Source: Bradyrhizobium sp. CCBAU 53351
Lineage (GTDB): Bacteria; Pseudomonadota; Alphaproteobacteria; Rhizobiales; Xanthobacteraceae
NCBI RefSeq assembly: GCF_015291745.1
Contig: NZ_CP030059.1
Coordinates: 1,143,501 to 1,207,500, forward strand
Direction: 5' to 3'
Length of the DNA: 64,000 nt
Both the position numbers and the translations under genes were made by a program. Every line of letters starts with the position of its first letter. Within the stretch, counting starts at the first letter, position 1. The notes beneath the pieces were generated by a model that had not been told where the DNA came from, ran no database searches, and saw only the letters and a list, made by a program, of their open reading frames with translations. This document shows positions 36,390-44,957 of this stretch, piece by piece.

Positions 36390-36844
36390 CGCCGCTCCCG
36401 AAAAAACTCCTTGAGCAGCCGCGCCGCCTCGCTCTCGCCGACGCCGGAATAGACGTCCGGCGCGTGGTGGCAGGTCGGGGATGCAAAGAACCGCACGCCG
36501 GATTCGACCGCGCCGCCCTTGGGGTCGGCGGCGCCGTAATAGAGCCGCCTGACCCTTGCAAACGAGATCGCGCCCGCACACATGGTGCAGGGCTCCAGCG
36601 TCACGTAGAGGTCGCAGTCGACGAGGCGCTCGCTGCCGATCTTTTTCGCGGCCTCGCGCAGCGCCACGATCTCGGCATGAGCCGTCGGGTCGTAATCGGT
36701 CAGCGTCCGGTTCGCCGCGGTGGCGATGACCTCGTCATTGCGGACCACGACGCATCCAACAGGAACTTCGCCCGCCTTTCCGGCACTTTCGGCCGTTTTG
36801 AGCGCCAAATCCATGAAAGAGGGGGCTTTCAAGCCTCGTATCAT
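36386..36844 (-). CDS. tadA: tRNA adenosine deaminase TadA
   Basis: 152 aa from the ATG at 36844; an alternative ATG is at 36814. Converts A34 to inosine in tRNA-Arg(ACG). Cytidine-deaminase fold: zinc ligand and proton shuttle in [10 protein letters not shown] (about 58-67), zinc Cys pair in PCTMCAGA (about 88-95), plus the TadA-typical '[18 protein letters not shown]'. Essential in bacteria. Divergent from the pseudouridine synthase. Confidence 0.95.
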   Translation of the reverse strand: MIRGLKAPSFMDLALKTAESAGKAGEVPVGCVVVRNDEVIATAANRTLTDYDPTAHAEIVALREAAKKIGSERLVDCDLYVTLEPCTMCAGAISFARVRRLYYGAADPKGGAVESGVRFFASPTCHHAPDVYSGVGESEAARLLKEFFRERR

Positions 36845-36965
36845 CGCCAGAAACCTGCTAGTAGCTGCGCCTTCAGCAGAAGTGCTTAACCGAAATTGCC
36901 TGAGCATGCGGCTCGGAACGAGCGCGCACAATGCTCAACGGCCACCCCCTCGAGTGAGATTATCC

Positions 36966-39080
36966 ATGCCTCGCGACAGCGACAAAGACAACGATTCCCG
37001 CGGCCGGCGAGGCCCGCCCAAAGGCGGCCGCAGCGGCAAGGCGCGCGGCCCCGAGAAGAAGTTCGCCAAGCGCGGTTTCGAGGGCAAGAGCGCGGGAAAG
37101 AGCGAGGGCAGGGGCGACCGCGACAGCCGCCCGCCCCGTGGCGATCGCGACAGCCGTCCACCGCGCGGGGATCGCGAGAACCGTCCGTTCCGCCGCCGCG
37201 AGGAGGGCGATGCCCCGCGCCGCGATTTTTCCGACCGTCCGCGCTTCAAGCGCGACGATCGCGGCAGTGAAGCCCGCGGCGAGCGCAGCTTCAAGCCGCG
37301 CGGCGACCGTCCGTTTTCCGATCGCTCCTCGCGCGATGGCGAGAAGCGGCCCTTCAAGCCGCGTGGCGATCGTCCGTCCTATGGCCGTGACGACCGTCCG
37401 CCGCGCCGGGACCGCGACGATGCCCGTCCGGCCGGCCGCTCGAGCGACAGGAAGTTCGGCGACAAGAAGCCCTATGCGCCGCGTGGCGACCGTCCGGAGC
37501 GCCCGTTCGACGGTGAGCGGAAATTTTCGCGCGGGGGTGATCGCGGTGGCGGTCCGCGGGATCGCGGCGAGCGCAGCGATTCCAAGCCCTGGCAGAAGCG
37601 TGACGCGGCTCCGCGCGGCGACCGGCCGCCGCGCAAGGATTTTGGCAAGGGTCCGCGCAAGGATTTCGGCGACCGTGATCGCGGCCAGGACAAGCCCTGG
37701 CAGAAGCGCGACGATCGGCAAGGCGGCGGCGATGATCGTCCGCGGTTCTCGCGTTCGCGCGACGATCGCGCGTCGGGCGATCGCCCGTTCCGCGAGCGGC
37801 CCAAATTCGACCGGCCGCGCGAGGATCGTCCAAAATTCGATCGGCCCCGACGTGATGGCGACGGCGACCGCGGCGGGCGCGGTGGTGACCGGCCGAAATT
37901 CAATCGTCCGCGCGAGCGGTCGGAAGGCCGTTCCGATTGGCACGAGCATCCGCGCAGCGAAGGCCGTTTCGGCGATCGCCCGCGCCGCGAAAACGAGGAC
38001 GAGAGCAGGATCTTCGAGAAACGTCCGGCCTTCGGCGGCCGCGGTGCCTATCGCGAACGCGATCGTGATTTCGACCGGCGGCCGCGCCGGGACGAAGAGC
38101 CGAAGCCGAAGAAAGCCGGCGAACGCATCGCCAAGGCGCTGGCACGCGCAGGCCTCGCGTCGCGCCGCGACGCCGAGGAAATGGTCACGCAGGGCCGCGT
38201 CACGGTCAATGGCCGCGTCATCAACTCGCCTGCGCTCGACATCACCAAGAACGACGTCGTCCTGGTCGACGGCAAGCCGTTGCCGGAGCGCGAGCGCACG
38301 CGGCTGTTTCTGTATCACAAGCCTCGCGGACTGATGACCACGCATGACGATCCCGAGGGGCGTCCGACCGTGTTCGACAATCTGCCGGAAGGCCTGCCGC
38401 GGCTGATCAGCGTCGGCCGGCTCGACTTCAACACCGAAGGCCTCCTGCTGCTCACCAATGACGGCGGGCTCGCGCGCACGCTCGAATTGCCGGATACCGG
38501 CTGGCTGCGCCGCTACCGCGTTCGCGCCCATGGCGACGTCACCCAGGCCCAGCTCGACGAGCTCAAGAACGGCATCGAGGTCGAGGGCGTCAAGTACGGT
38601 CCGATCGAAGCGACACTGGAGCGCGATCAGGGCGCCAATGTCTGGCTGGTGTTCGCGATCCGCGAAGGCAAGAACCGCGAGGTGCGCAACGTCTGCGCCC
38701 ATCTCGGCCTCGAGGTGAACCGGCTGATCCGCGTCTCCTACGGACCGTTCCAGCTCGGCGAGGTGCCCGAAGGCCAGGTCGAGGAGATCCGTTCGCGCGT
38801 GCTGCGCGAGCAACTCGGCGACAAGGTGATCGAGAAGTCGGGTGCGCAGTTCGACGTGCCCTCGAAATCCGCACGCGTCGATGACGCACCGAGCGAGAAG
38901 AAGCCCGTCAGCAAGCGCGCCGTGATCAACGACCGCAAGGGCCGCCGCGTGCTGGTGCAGCGCACTGGCAGCGAAGAGGCGCGCGAGCGCAACGAGGAAG
39001 AGGCGAGCGGCTACGGCCCGCCGCGCCGTCCCAAGCGCGGCTATCACGGCAAGCGCGACCTGACGCCGCGGGAGGACTAG
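36966..39080 (+). CDS. RluB-type pseudouridine synthase with long disordered head
   Basis: 704 aa from the ATG at 36966. Residues 1-385 are almost only Arg, Asp, Gly, Pro, Lys and Phe in RGDRP/RDDR-type repeats, clearly disordered and RNA-binding in character. The S4 domain begins at 386 (ERIAKALARAGLASRRDAEE), and the catalytic domain has GRLDFNTEGLLLLTNDG with the nucleophile Asp487. RsuA/RluB enzymes make pseudouridine in 23S or 16S rRNA. A further basic tail follows (about 640-704). It is immediately followed by rsmD, 1 bp apart. Confidence 0.92.
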   Translation: MPRDSDKDNDSRGRRGPPKGGRSGKARGPEKKFAKRGFEGKSAGKSEGRGDRDSRPPRGDRDSRPPRGDRENRPFRRREEGDAPRRDFSDRPRFKRDDRGSEARGERSFKPRGDRPFSDRSSRDGEKRPFKPRGDRPSYGRDDRPPRRDRDDARPAGRSSDRKFGDKKPYAPRGDRPERPFDGERKFSRGGDRGGGPRDRGERSDSKPWQKRDAAPRGDRPPRKDFGKGPRKDFGDRDRGQDKPWQKRDDRQGGGDDRPRFSRSRDDRASGDRPFRERPKFDRPREDRPKFDRPRRDGDGDRGGRGGDRPKFNRPRERSEGRSDWHEHPRSEGRFGDRPRRENEDESRIFEKRPAFGGRGAYRERDRDFDRRPRRDEEPKPKKAGERIAKALARAGLASRRDAEEMVTQGRVTVNGRVINSPALDITKNDVVLVDGKPLPERERTRLFLYHKPRGLMTTHDDPEGRPTVFDNLPEGLPRLISVGRLDFNTEGLLLLTNDGGLARTLELPDTGWLRRYRVRAHGDVTQAQLDELKNGIEVEGVKYGPIEATLERDQGANVWLVFAIREGKNREVRNVCAHLGLEVNRLIRVSYGPFQLGEVPEGQVEEIRSRVLREQLGDKVIEKSGAQFDVPSKSARVDDAPSEKKPVSKRAVINDRKGRRVLVQRTGSEEARERNEEEASGYGPPRRPKRGYHGKRDLTPRED

Positions 39081-39081
39081 C

Positions 39082-39639
39082 TTGCGCGTCGTCGGCGGTC
39101 GTTTGAAGGGGCGTAATCTGGCCTCACCGTCCTCGCGCGACATCCGCCCCACGGCGGACCGGTTGCGCGAGTCCGTGTTCAACATCCTCGTGCATGCCTA
39201 TGACGATCCGATCGAGGACGCGCGCGTGCTCGATCTGTTCGCCGGCACCGGCGCGCTCGGCATCGAGGCTTCGTCGCGCGGGGCGAAGTTCACGCTGTTC
39301 GTCGACAATGGCGCGGAGGCGCGTGCGCTGCTGCGCAACAACGTCGAGTCACTCGGCTTAGGTGGCGTCACAAAAGTCTATCGCCGCGACGCGACCGATC
39401 TCGGGCCTGCGCATCCCGTCGAGCCGTTCTCGCTGGTGTTTCTCGATCCGCCCTACGGCAAGGGCTTTGCGGAGAAGGCGCTGGCATCCTTGCGCGATGG
39501 CGGCTGGCTGACGCCGGGGGCGCTGCTGGTGGTCGAGGAGGCCAAGGCCGCGCAGTTCGCGACACCGGACGGCTTTGAGGAATTGGAGCGGCGGGCGTAT
39601 GACGACACGGAATTCGTGTTTTTGCGCAGGGCGGATTAG
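39082..39639 (+). CDS. rsmD: 16S rRNA m2G966 methyltransferase RsmD
   Basis: 185 aa, TTG start one base after the previous stop. MRVVGGRLKGRNL opening, AdoMet motif VLDLFAGTGALGIEASSRGA (about 49-68, given in part) and catalytic FLDPPYGKGF (about 119-128). Methylates N2 of G966 in the small-subunit rRNA. The last codons and stop lie inside a palindromic repeat, so the C-terminal RRAD is repeat-encoded. Confidence 0.95.
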   Translation: MRVVGGRLKGRNLASPSSRDIRPTADRLRESVFNILVHAYDDPIEDARVLDLFAGTGALGIEASSRGAKFTLFVDNGAEARALLRNNVESLGLGGVTKVYRRDATDLGPAHPVEPFSLVFLDPPYGKGFAEKALASLRDGGWLTPGALLVVEEAKAAQFATPDGFEELERRAYDDTEFVFLRRAD

Positions 39640-39709
39640 CGAAGCGTAATCCGCCATCGTCTCGGCAAATGCAGAAGAGGCGGGTTACGCTCCGCTAACC
39701 CGCCCTGCG
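39625..39709. repeat. Palindromic intergenic repeat, family B copy 2
   Basis: Outer arms CGCAGGGCGG (39625-39634) and CCGCCCTGCG (39700-39709), inner hairpins GGCGGATtagcgaagcgtaATCCGCC and GGCGGGTTacgctccgctAACCCGCC. Same plan as 14757-14846. It starts inside rsmD and ends 4 bp before the mutL stop. Confidence 0.85.
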
Positions 39710-39712
39710 AAT

Positions 39713-41527
39713 TCACCGTCGCCCGAACAGCTTCTCCACATCGCTCAGCTTCAGCTCAACGTAAGTCGGCCGGCCGTGATTGCACTGGCCGGAGTTCGGC
39801 GTGTCCTCCATCTCGCGGAGCAGGGCGTTCATCTCCTCCGGACGCAGCCTTCGGCCGGCGCGCACCGAGCCGTGGCAGGCCATGGTCGCAGCGACGTGCA
39901 TCAGGCGGCGTTCGAGAGGAAGCGCCTCGTCCCATTCGGCCATGTGCTCGGAGAGATCGCGCAGCAATCCGCCCGCGTTGGTCTTGCCAAGCAGCGAGGG
40001 CGTCTCGCGCACCGCGACAGCGCCGGGGCCAAAGGATTCGATGGCGAGGCCGAACGAGGCGAGCTCCTCGCTGCGCTCCAGGAGGCGCTCGACCGTCGCC
40101 TCGTCCATCTCGACGATCTCGGGGATCAAGAGGATCTGCCGTTGCACGCCGTTCGCGGCCAGCGAGGCCTTCAGCCGCTCATAGACAATGCGCTCATGCG
40201 CGGCATGCTGGTCGACGATGATCAGGCCGTCGCGGGTCTGCGAGACGATGTAGGTCTCGTGGATCTGCGTGCGCGCCGCGCCGAGCGGGCGGTCGACGAG
40301 GTCGCTCGCCGGCTGCGTCTCGATCCGCACGTCCGCGCTGGGCGCCCCGACGTCGAAAGCGGCCTGCGCCCGCTCGGCAAAGGCGGGCGCGGCGGCGCCT
40401 TCGAATGACGGCATCGGTGCCACCGGAGCGGAGGGCGAGGCGCGCCAGTCCCAGCTCGCCGGACGCTGTGGCGTGAAGGCGGGCCGGAACGAAGACAGCG
40501 CGCTCTCGCCGCTGTTGGCGGCGGTGCGACGTCCCTCGCGCGCGAGACCTTCCTTCAGCCCGTGCACGATCAGTGCGCGGACGAGTCCGGCATTGCGGAA
40601 GCGCACCTCGGTCTTGGCCGGATGCACGTTGGCATCCACCTCGCGCGGGTCGAGCGTGACGAACAGCGCCAGCACCGGATGGCGGTCGCGCGGCAGATAG
40701 TCGGCATAGGCCCCGCGCACCGCCCCTAAGATCAGCTTGTCGCGCACGGGGCGGCCGTTGACAAAGAGATATTGCCCGAGCGCGTTGGCCTTGGTCAGCG
40801 CCGGTGCCGCGGCATAGCCGGCGACGACGACGCCGTCGCGCTCGGCATGGACCTCGAAGGCATGGCTGCGGAACTCCGCGCCCAGGATGTCGCCGAGCCG
40901 CGTCAGCCGTCCGGCGGCGCCGGGCAGCGCCGCGGCCCAGGTCACCGGGGCGCGCTCCTCGCCCGCCAGCGTGAAGGCGATATCGGGCCGCGCCATTGCG
41001 AGGCGCCGCACCACTTCGCGGATCGCCTCGGCCTCGGTGCGGTCGGTCTTCAGAAACTTCAGCCGCGCCGGTGTCGCATAGAAGAGGTCGCCCACCTCGA
41101 CGCGGGTGCCATGGGCCAGCGCCGCCGGCATGATCTCGGATTTCTCGCCGCCCTCGACTGTCAGCGCCCAGGCGTGGGGTTCGCTCGCATGCCGCGTGGT
41201 GATGGAGAGCCGCGCGACCGAGCCGATCGAGGGCAGCGCCTCGCCGCGGAAGCCGAGCGTGCGGATCTGCAAGAGATCCTCGTCGTCGAGCTTGGAGGTC
41301 GCATGGCGCTCGACCGCGAGCGCGAGGTCTTTCGCGGTCATGCCGCCGCCGTCATCGGTGATGCCGATTCGCCGCCGTCCGCCGCCGTCGGTGAAGACGT
41401 CGATCCGGCTCGCGCCGGCATCGATCGCGTTCTCGACCAGTTCCTTGACCACGCTCGCGGGCCGCTCGACCACCTCGCCGGCGGCGATGCGGTTGACGAC
41501 CTGTTCTGGCAATTGGCGGACGGGCAT
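39713..41527 (-). CDS. mutL: DNA mismatch repair protein MutL
   Basis: 604 aa. N-terminal GHKL ATPase: VKELVENAIDAGAS (about 28-41), DDGGGMTAKDL and RHATSKL. Central Pro/Ala-rich linker, then the C-terminal dimerisation/endonuclease domain with the metal motif DQHAAHERIVYE (DQHA-x2-E-x4-E) and CNHGRPTYVEL at the end. The intact motif marks an endonuclease-type MutL, as expected in organisms without MutH. Convergent with rsmD. Confidence 0.97.
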   Translation of the reverse strand: MPVRQLPEQVVNRIAAGEVVERPASVVKELVENAIDAGASRIDVFTDGGGRRRIGITDDGGGMTAKDLALAVERHATSKLDDEDLLQIRTLGFRGEALPSIGSVARLSITTRHASEPHAWALTVEGGEKSEIMPAALAHGTRVEVGDLFYATPARLKFLKTDRTEAEAIREVVRRLAMARPDIAFTLAGEERAPVTWAAALPGAAGRLTRLGDILGAEFRSHAFEVHAERDGVVVAGYAAAPALTKANALGQYLFVNGRPVRDKLILGAVRGAYADYLPRDRHPVLALFVTLDPREVDANVHPAKTEVRFRNAGLVRALIVHGLKEGLAREGRRTAANSGESALSSFRPAFTPQRPASWDWRASPSAPVAPMPSFEGAAAPAFAERAQAAFDVGAPSADVRIETQPASDLVDRPLGAARTQIHETYIVSQTRDGLIIVDQHAAHERIVYERLKASLAANGVQRQILLIPEIVEMDEATVERLLERSEELASFGLAIESFGPGAVAVRETPSLLGKTNAGGLLRDLSEHMAEWDEALPLERRLMHVAATMACHGSVRAGRRLRPEEMNALLREMEDTPNSGQCNHGRPTYVELKLSDVEKLFGRR

Positions 41528-41775
41528 GAACCTGATCTGGCTCGGATTTGGATTCGCTGGCAGCGCTATTCTAGGCCGTGTTGCGTCAAAAGCGTGTGTT
41601 GGGCAACAGCCATGTGGCGGCCTGGGGAAGAGGGTTGCCTATCACATTGAAGACATTGGGCGTTCGAGAAAATTGCACAGCCGGGATGGACGCCCGGTCG
41701 GATACTGTCCTGATTGTGGGGTGCCGGGCCGCGGTGTAGCATCGTGAAAAAACGGCAACAGGACGGGAGGACGCC

Positions 41776-42093
41776 ATGTGCCATCTCTTCGCGCATCAGC
41801 CCCAACGCGACTACGAATCCCAGACCCGCTCGTTGCGGATCGACGGCCATTGCACCTCGATCCGGCTGGAAATGGCGTTCTGGGACACGCTTGAGGAGAT
41901 CGCGGCCAAGGAGAGCACGAGCCTCGGCAAGTTCCTCACCACGCTCTACAACGAGGTGCTCGACCATCACGGCGAGGTCAACAATTTCGCGTCGCTGCTG
42001 CGCTGCTCGTGCCTGATCTACCGCTCCCGGAGCATGGTGCCGGTGACGGAGTTCAAGGCGACCGTCGCGCCGATCCTGGATGCGGCGGAATAG
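41776..42093 (+). CDS. Ribbon-helix-helix protein
   Basis: 105 aa from the ATG at 41776, with GGGAGG upstream. RHH_4-type DNA-binding fold: 'QTRSLRIDGHCTSIRLEMAF' then 'WDTLEEIAAKESTSLGKFLTTLYNEV' (helices A and B, about 35-60). Helix B is followed by a Leu-rich stretch and two Cys (LLRCSCLIY). These proteins are usually small repressors; no operator or partner gene is visible. Single gene between mutL and a cluster of repeats. Confidence 0.85.
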   Translation: MCHLFAHQPQRDYESQTRSLRIDGHCTSIRLEMAFWDTLEEIAAKESTSLGKFLTTLYNEVLDHHGEVNNFASLLRCSCLIYRSRSMVPVTEFKATVAPILDAAE

Positions 42094-42098
42094 CTGCT

Positions 42099-42149
42099 CC
42101 ACACTCGATGTCGTCCCGGCGAGCGCCGGGAAGACACCCTTGAGTGTGG
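42099..42149. repeat. Stem-loop repeat with CCACACTC arms
   Basis: Outer arms CCACACTC / GAGTGTGG (42099-42106, 42142-42149) and an inner CCCGGC-gagc-GCCGGG hairpin. It begins 6 bp after the RHH gene stop and could serve as its terminator-like structure. Confidence 0.65.
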
Positions 42150-42179
42150 ATACGCAATCAATGCCACAGGGGTGAACTG

Positions 42180-42214
42180 CCCCGGATTACGCTGCGCTCC
42201 ATCCGGGCTACGAG
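42180..42214. repeat. Single arm of repeat family C
   Basis: CCCCGGATTACGCTGCGCTC... ending CATCCGGGCTACG matches the right arm of the 24452-24538 element with one substitution (ATTACG for ATTGCG). The left arm is missing. Confidence 0.75.
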
Positions 42215-42225
42215 ACTCCCTCCGG

Positions 42226-42343
42226 CGTCATTGCGCGCGCAGCGAAGCAATCCAGAATCTTTCTGCGGCGGCAGTCTGGATTGCTTCGTCGCATCCGCGC
42301 AAAATTGCTACGCAATTTTGTCGCTGAGCTCCTCGCAATGACG
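42226..42343. repeat. Palindromic repeat, CGTCATTGCG family
   Basis: Terminal arms CGTCATTGCG / CGCAATGACG; internal arms GCGAAGCAATCCAGA / TCTGGATTGCTTCG; and a perfect hairpin CAAAATTGCtacGCAATTTTG at 42300-42320. This MITE-sized element is widespread in Bradyrhizobium and Rhodopseudomonas (from memory). It encodes nothing. Confidence 0.85.
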
Positions 42344-42371
42344 GAGGAGAGAGCGGTTCGCTTCTCTGACC

Positions 42372-43940
42372 TCAAATCTCCTTCTTCTGCATAGCGCCCG
42401 CAATGTAATCGGCCTGCCGCATCGCCAGCGCGACGATGGTCAGCGTCGGGTTGCAGGCAGCTCCACTGGTGAACTGGCTGCCGTCGGAGACGAACAGGTT
42501 CTTGACGTCGTGGCTCTGGCCGAACTTGTTGACCACGCCGTCCCTGGGCTTCTCGCTCATCCGGTTGGTGCCGAGATTATGCGTGCTCGGATAGGGCGGC
42601 GTCGGATAGGTCACGGTGGCGCCGACGGCGTCGTAGACCGCCGCCCCCTGTTTGTAGGCGTGGGCACGCATCGCAAGATCGTTGGGATGATCGTCGAAAT
42701 GCACGCTTGCGACCGGCTGACCGAACTTGTCCTTCACGGCCGGGTCGAGCGTGATGCGATTGGTCTCCTGCGGCATGTCCTCGCCGACCAGCCACATGCC
42801 GGCCATCCGGGGATAGCCGTCGAGCGCCGACGTGAACGGACGTCCCCAGGCGCCGGGATTGAGGAATGCCGCCATGAAGGGCAGTCCGATCGACAGCGTC
42901 TCCATCTCGTAGCCGCCGACGAAGCCGCGCTTCGGGTTGTTGGCGGCCTCGTCGCGGATGATGCCGGCCATGGTGGTGCCGCGATACATGTGCACCGATT
43001 TCTCGAACACGGCGTAGACGCTGCCGGTCATGTGGCGCATGTAGTTGCGGCCGACCTGGCCGCTGGAGTTGGCGAGGCCGTCGGGGAACATGGTCGAGGC
43101 GCTGTTGAGCAGCAGCCGCGGGCTCTCGATGGAATTGCCGGCAACCGCAACGATGCGCGCCTTCTGGCGCTGCATTGCACCTCGCTCGTCGGCATAGACG
43201 ACGCCGGTCACCTTGCCGCCGGCATCATGCTCGATCTTGATCGCCATGCTGCTCGGCCGCACCTCGAGATTGCCGGTCGCCTCGCCCTTGGGGATCTCGG
43301 TATAGAGCGTCGACCATTTCGCACCCGACTTGCAGCCCTGGAAGCAGAAGCCGATCTGCTGGCAGGCGCCGCGTCCGTCACGCGGCTGGCTGTTGATGGC
43401 CATGTTGCCGGTGTGCACGGTCTTGTAGCCGAGCTTCCTGGCGCCGGCTTCGAGCACCTTGAAATTGTTGTTGCCGGGAAGTCCGGGAATGCCGTTGGTG
43501 CGGGTCACGCCCATCTTGTCCTCGGCCTTGGCGTACCACGGCTCCATCTCCGCGAGCGTCACCGGCCAGTCCAGGAGATTGGCGCCGGGAATGTTGCCAT
43601 AGGTGGTCTTTACCTTGAATTCATGCTCGTCGAAGCGCAGCGAGGCGCCGGCCCAATGGGTCGTCGAGCCGCCGACCGCCTTGACGATCCAGGCGGGCAG
43701 TCCCGAAAAATCCTTGGAGACGCGCCATGTCCCCGACGTGGTGCGCGCATCGGTCCAGGCGAGCTGCGAGAAGCTCTCCCACTCGTCGTTGACGAAGTCG
43801 TGGTTCTCGATGCGGGGGCCTGCTTCGAGGATGACCACCTTGACGCCCTTCTGCGCGAGCTCGTTGCCCAGCGTGCCGCCGCCGGCACCGGAGCCGACGA
43901 TCACCACAACGCTGGAATCGTTCAGATCGAATTTTGCCAT
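42372..43940 (-). CDS. GMC-family flavoprotein dehydrogenase
   Basis: 522 aa. FAD-binding Rossmann motif VIVGSGAGGGTLGNELA (about 13-29), HWAGASLRF near 95, and C-terminal THNLGTNRMSE plus 'GACNPTLTIVALAMRQADYI' with the GMC catalytic region. It resembles the large subunit of membrane-bound gluconate 2-dehydrogenase and related sugar or sorbitol dehydrogenases. Partner genes upstream code a Tat-exported small subunit and a c-type cytochrome, so the complex likely oxidises an alcohol or sugar in the periplasm and passes electrons to the respiratory chain. Substrate unknown. Confidence 0.92.
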   Translation of the reverse strand: MAKFDLNDSSVVVIVGSGAGGGTLGNELAQKGVKVVILEAGPRIENHDFVNDEWESFSQLAWTDARTTSGTWRVSKDFSGLPAWIVKAVGGSTTHWAGASLRFDEHEFKVKTTYGNIPGANLLDWPVTLAEMEPWYAKAEDKMGVTRTNGIPGLPGNNNFKVLEAGARKLGYKTVHTGNMAINSQPRDGRGACQQIGFCFQGCKSGAKWSTLYTEIPKGEATGNLEVRPSSMAIKIEHDAGGKVTGVVYADERGAMQRQKARIVAVAGNSIESPRLLLNSASTMFPDGLANSSGQVGRNYMRHMTGSVYAVFEKSVHMYRGTTMAGIIRDEAANNPKRGFVGGYEMETLSIGLPFMAAFLNPGAWGRPFTSALDGYPRMAGMWLVGEDMPQETNRITLDPAVKDKFGQPVASVHFDDHPNDLAMRAHAYKQGAAVYDAVGATVTYPTPPYPSTHNLGTNRMSEKPRDGVVNKFGQSHDVKNLFVSDGSQFTSGAACNPTLTIVALAMRQADYIAGAMQKKEI

Positions 43941-43967
43941 CTAAGTTCTCCTGAACCGTTGTGTGGC

Positions 43968-44516
43968 TTAAGCCTTCGGCAGCCAGTCGATGTCGGCGAA
44001 GCCGCGGTTGATGTAGCCGCCATGCTCGGCGGAGGAGCCCTCGTAGCCGAACCGCGGCCAAACCTCTTTCTGGTTGTAGAGCGAGACGATGAGGTCGCCG
44101 CGGACCTTCTGGAAAAAGTCGCTTTGCTCGATCTCCTTCAGTAGCACCACGCGGTCGGCTTCCCAGGGCACTTCGGCATAGGCCATCTTGTGGCGGTCCC
44201 GCGAGTTCTGATCGAGCCGCGTAATGCCGTCGCTGATCAGTGATCTGACCGCGGGATCCTTGGCCGCCTTGCCGTCCCATGGCTTGATCGCGGTGATGTA
44301 GTAGCTGTCGCCGAGCACGTCGTGCGGATAGATGTCGCGCGCGACCTTCAGCAGTGTCTTCATCGTCGCGGGCGAGAGCGCGGTGGCGTCATCGGCCCAG
44401 GCATCTTCGATGCTCACGGTGACGCTGGTCGCGACGGCCACGACCGGCACGGCCGTGGCCGCGCCCTTGAGAAAGACGCGGCGGCTGTGCTTGCTTCGAC
44501 GATCGACTTCTCTCAT
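43968..44516 (-). CDS. Tat-exported gluconate 2-dehydrogenase subunit 3-like protein
   Basis: 182 aa. Twin-arginine signal SRRVFLKGAA (11-20) followed by a hydrophobic stretch and cleavage near AWA-DD. The mature helical domain (LSPATMKTLLKVARDIYPHD...) is the gluconate_2-dh3 family, the gamma subunit that is exported folded with its flavoprotein partner, which has no signal of its own. It lies 27 bp upstream of the GMC gene. Confidence 0.92.
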   Translation of the reverse strand: MREVDRRSKHSRRVFLKGAATAVPVVAVATSVTVSIEDAWADDATALSPATMKTLLKVARDIYPHDVLGDSYYITAIKPWDGKAAKDPAVRSLISDGITRLDQNSRDRHKMAYAEVPWEADRVVLLKEIEQSDFFQKVRGDLIVSLYNQKEVWPRFGYEGSSAEHGGYINRGFADIDWLPKA

Positions 44517-44561
44517 GGCATTCCTCCGTATATTTTTTGCGATTTTGATGTCTTGATCTGG

Positions 44562-44957
44562 TTAGCCGAAGCGTCCGCCGCGCTGGATCACCTCGATCTT
44601 GTAGCCATCGGGATCACTGACGAAGAAGAAGCGCGCCAACGTCCTGCCGTCGTGCTTGAAGTCGCGCAGCGGCCCTGGTGCGAGCTTCTCGCGCTCGAAG
44701 CGAGCATGTTCGGCATCGAGATCCTCCACCACTACGGCGAGATGGCCGTAGCCGTCGCCGAGCGCGTATGGCTCCTTGCGATCGAAGTTCACCGTCAGCT
44801 CGACCTCGAAAGGTGAGGAGGGATGACGCAGATAAATCAAGGCAAAGTCCGCGAACTTCAGATGGTCGGCGACTTCCAGGCCGAAGGCACGCTGGTAGAA
44901 ATCGAGCGAGCGCGCTTCATCCAGCACACGGATCATGGAATGGACCGGCTTTGCCAT
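44562..44957 (-). CDS. VOC-family (glyoxalase I-like) protein
   Basis: 131 aa, two beta-alpha-beta-beta-beta modules. Metal ligands of glyoxalase I are in place: His6, Glu53 (FEVELTV), His72 (GYGHLAVVV) and Glu122 (YKIEVIQ). So a metal-dependent lyase or dioxygenase activity, such as lactoylglutathione lyase, is plausible. It sits inside the dehydrogenase operon, directly abutting the cytochrome gene, which suggests it detoxifies or processes an aldehyde product of the dehydrogenase (inference). Confidence 0.9.
   Translation of the reverse strand: MAKPVHSMIRVLDEARSLDFYQRAFGLEVADHLKFADFALIYLRHPSSPFEVELTVNFDRKEPYALGDGYGHLAVVVEDLDAEHARFEREKLAPGPLRDFKHDGRTLARFFFVSDPDGYKIEVIQRGGRFG

Noticed and set aside
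36960..39185. 741-codon open frame on the minus strand
   Set aside because: It mirrors the Arg/Asp-repeat pseudouridine synthase gene and rsmD start; GC-rich repeat coding leaves the opposite frame open, and the product is low-complexity without any domain.
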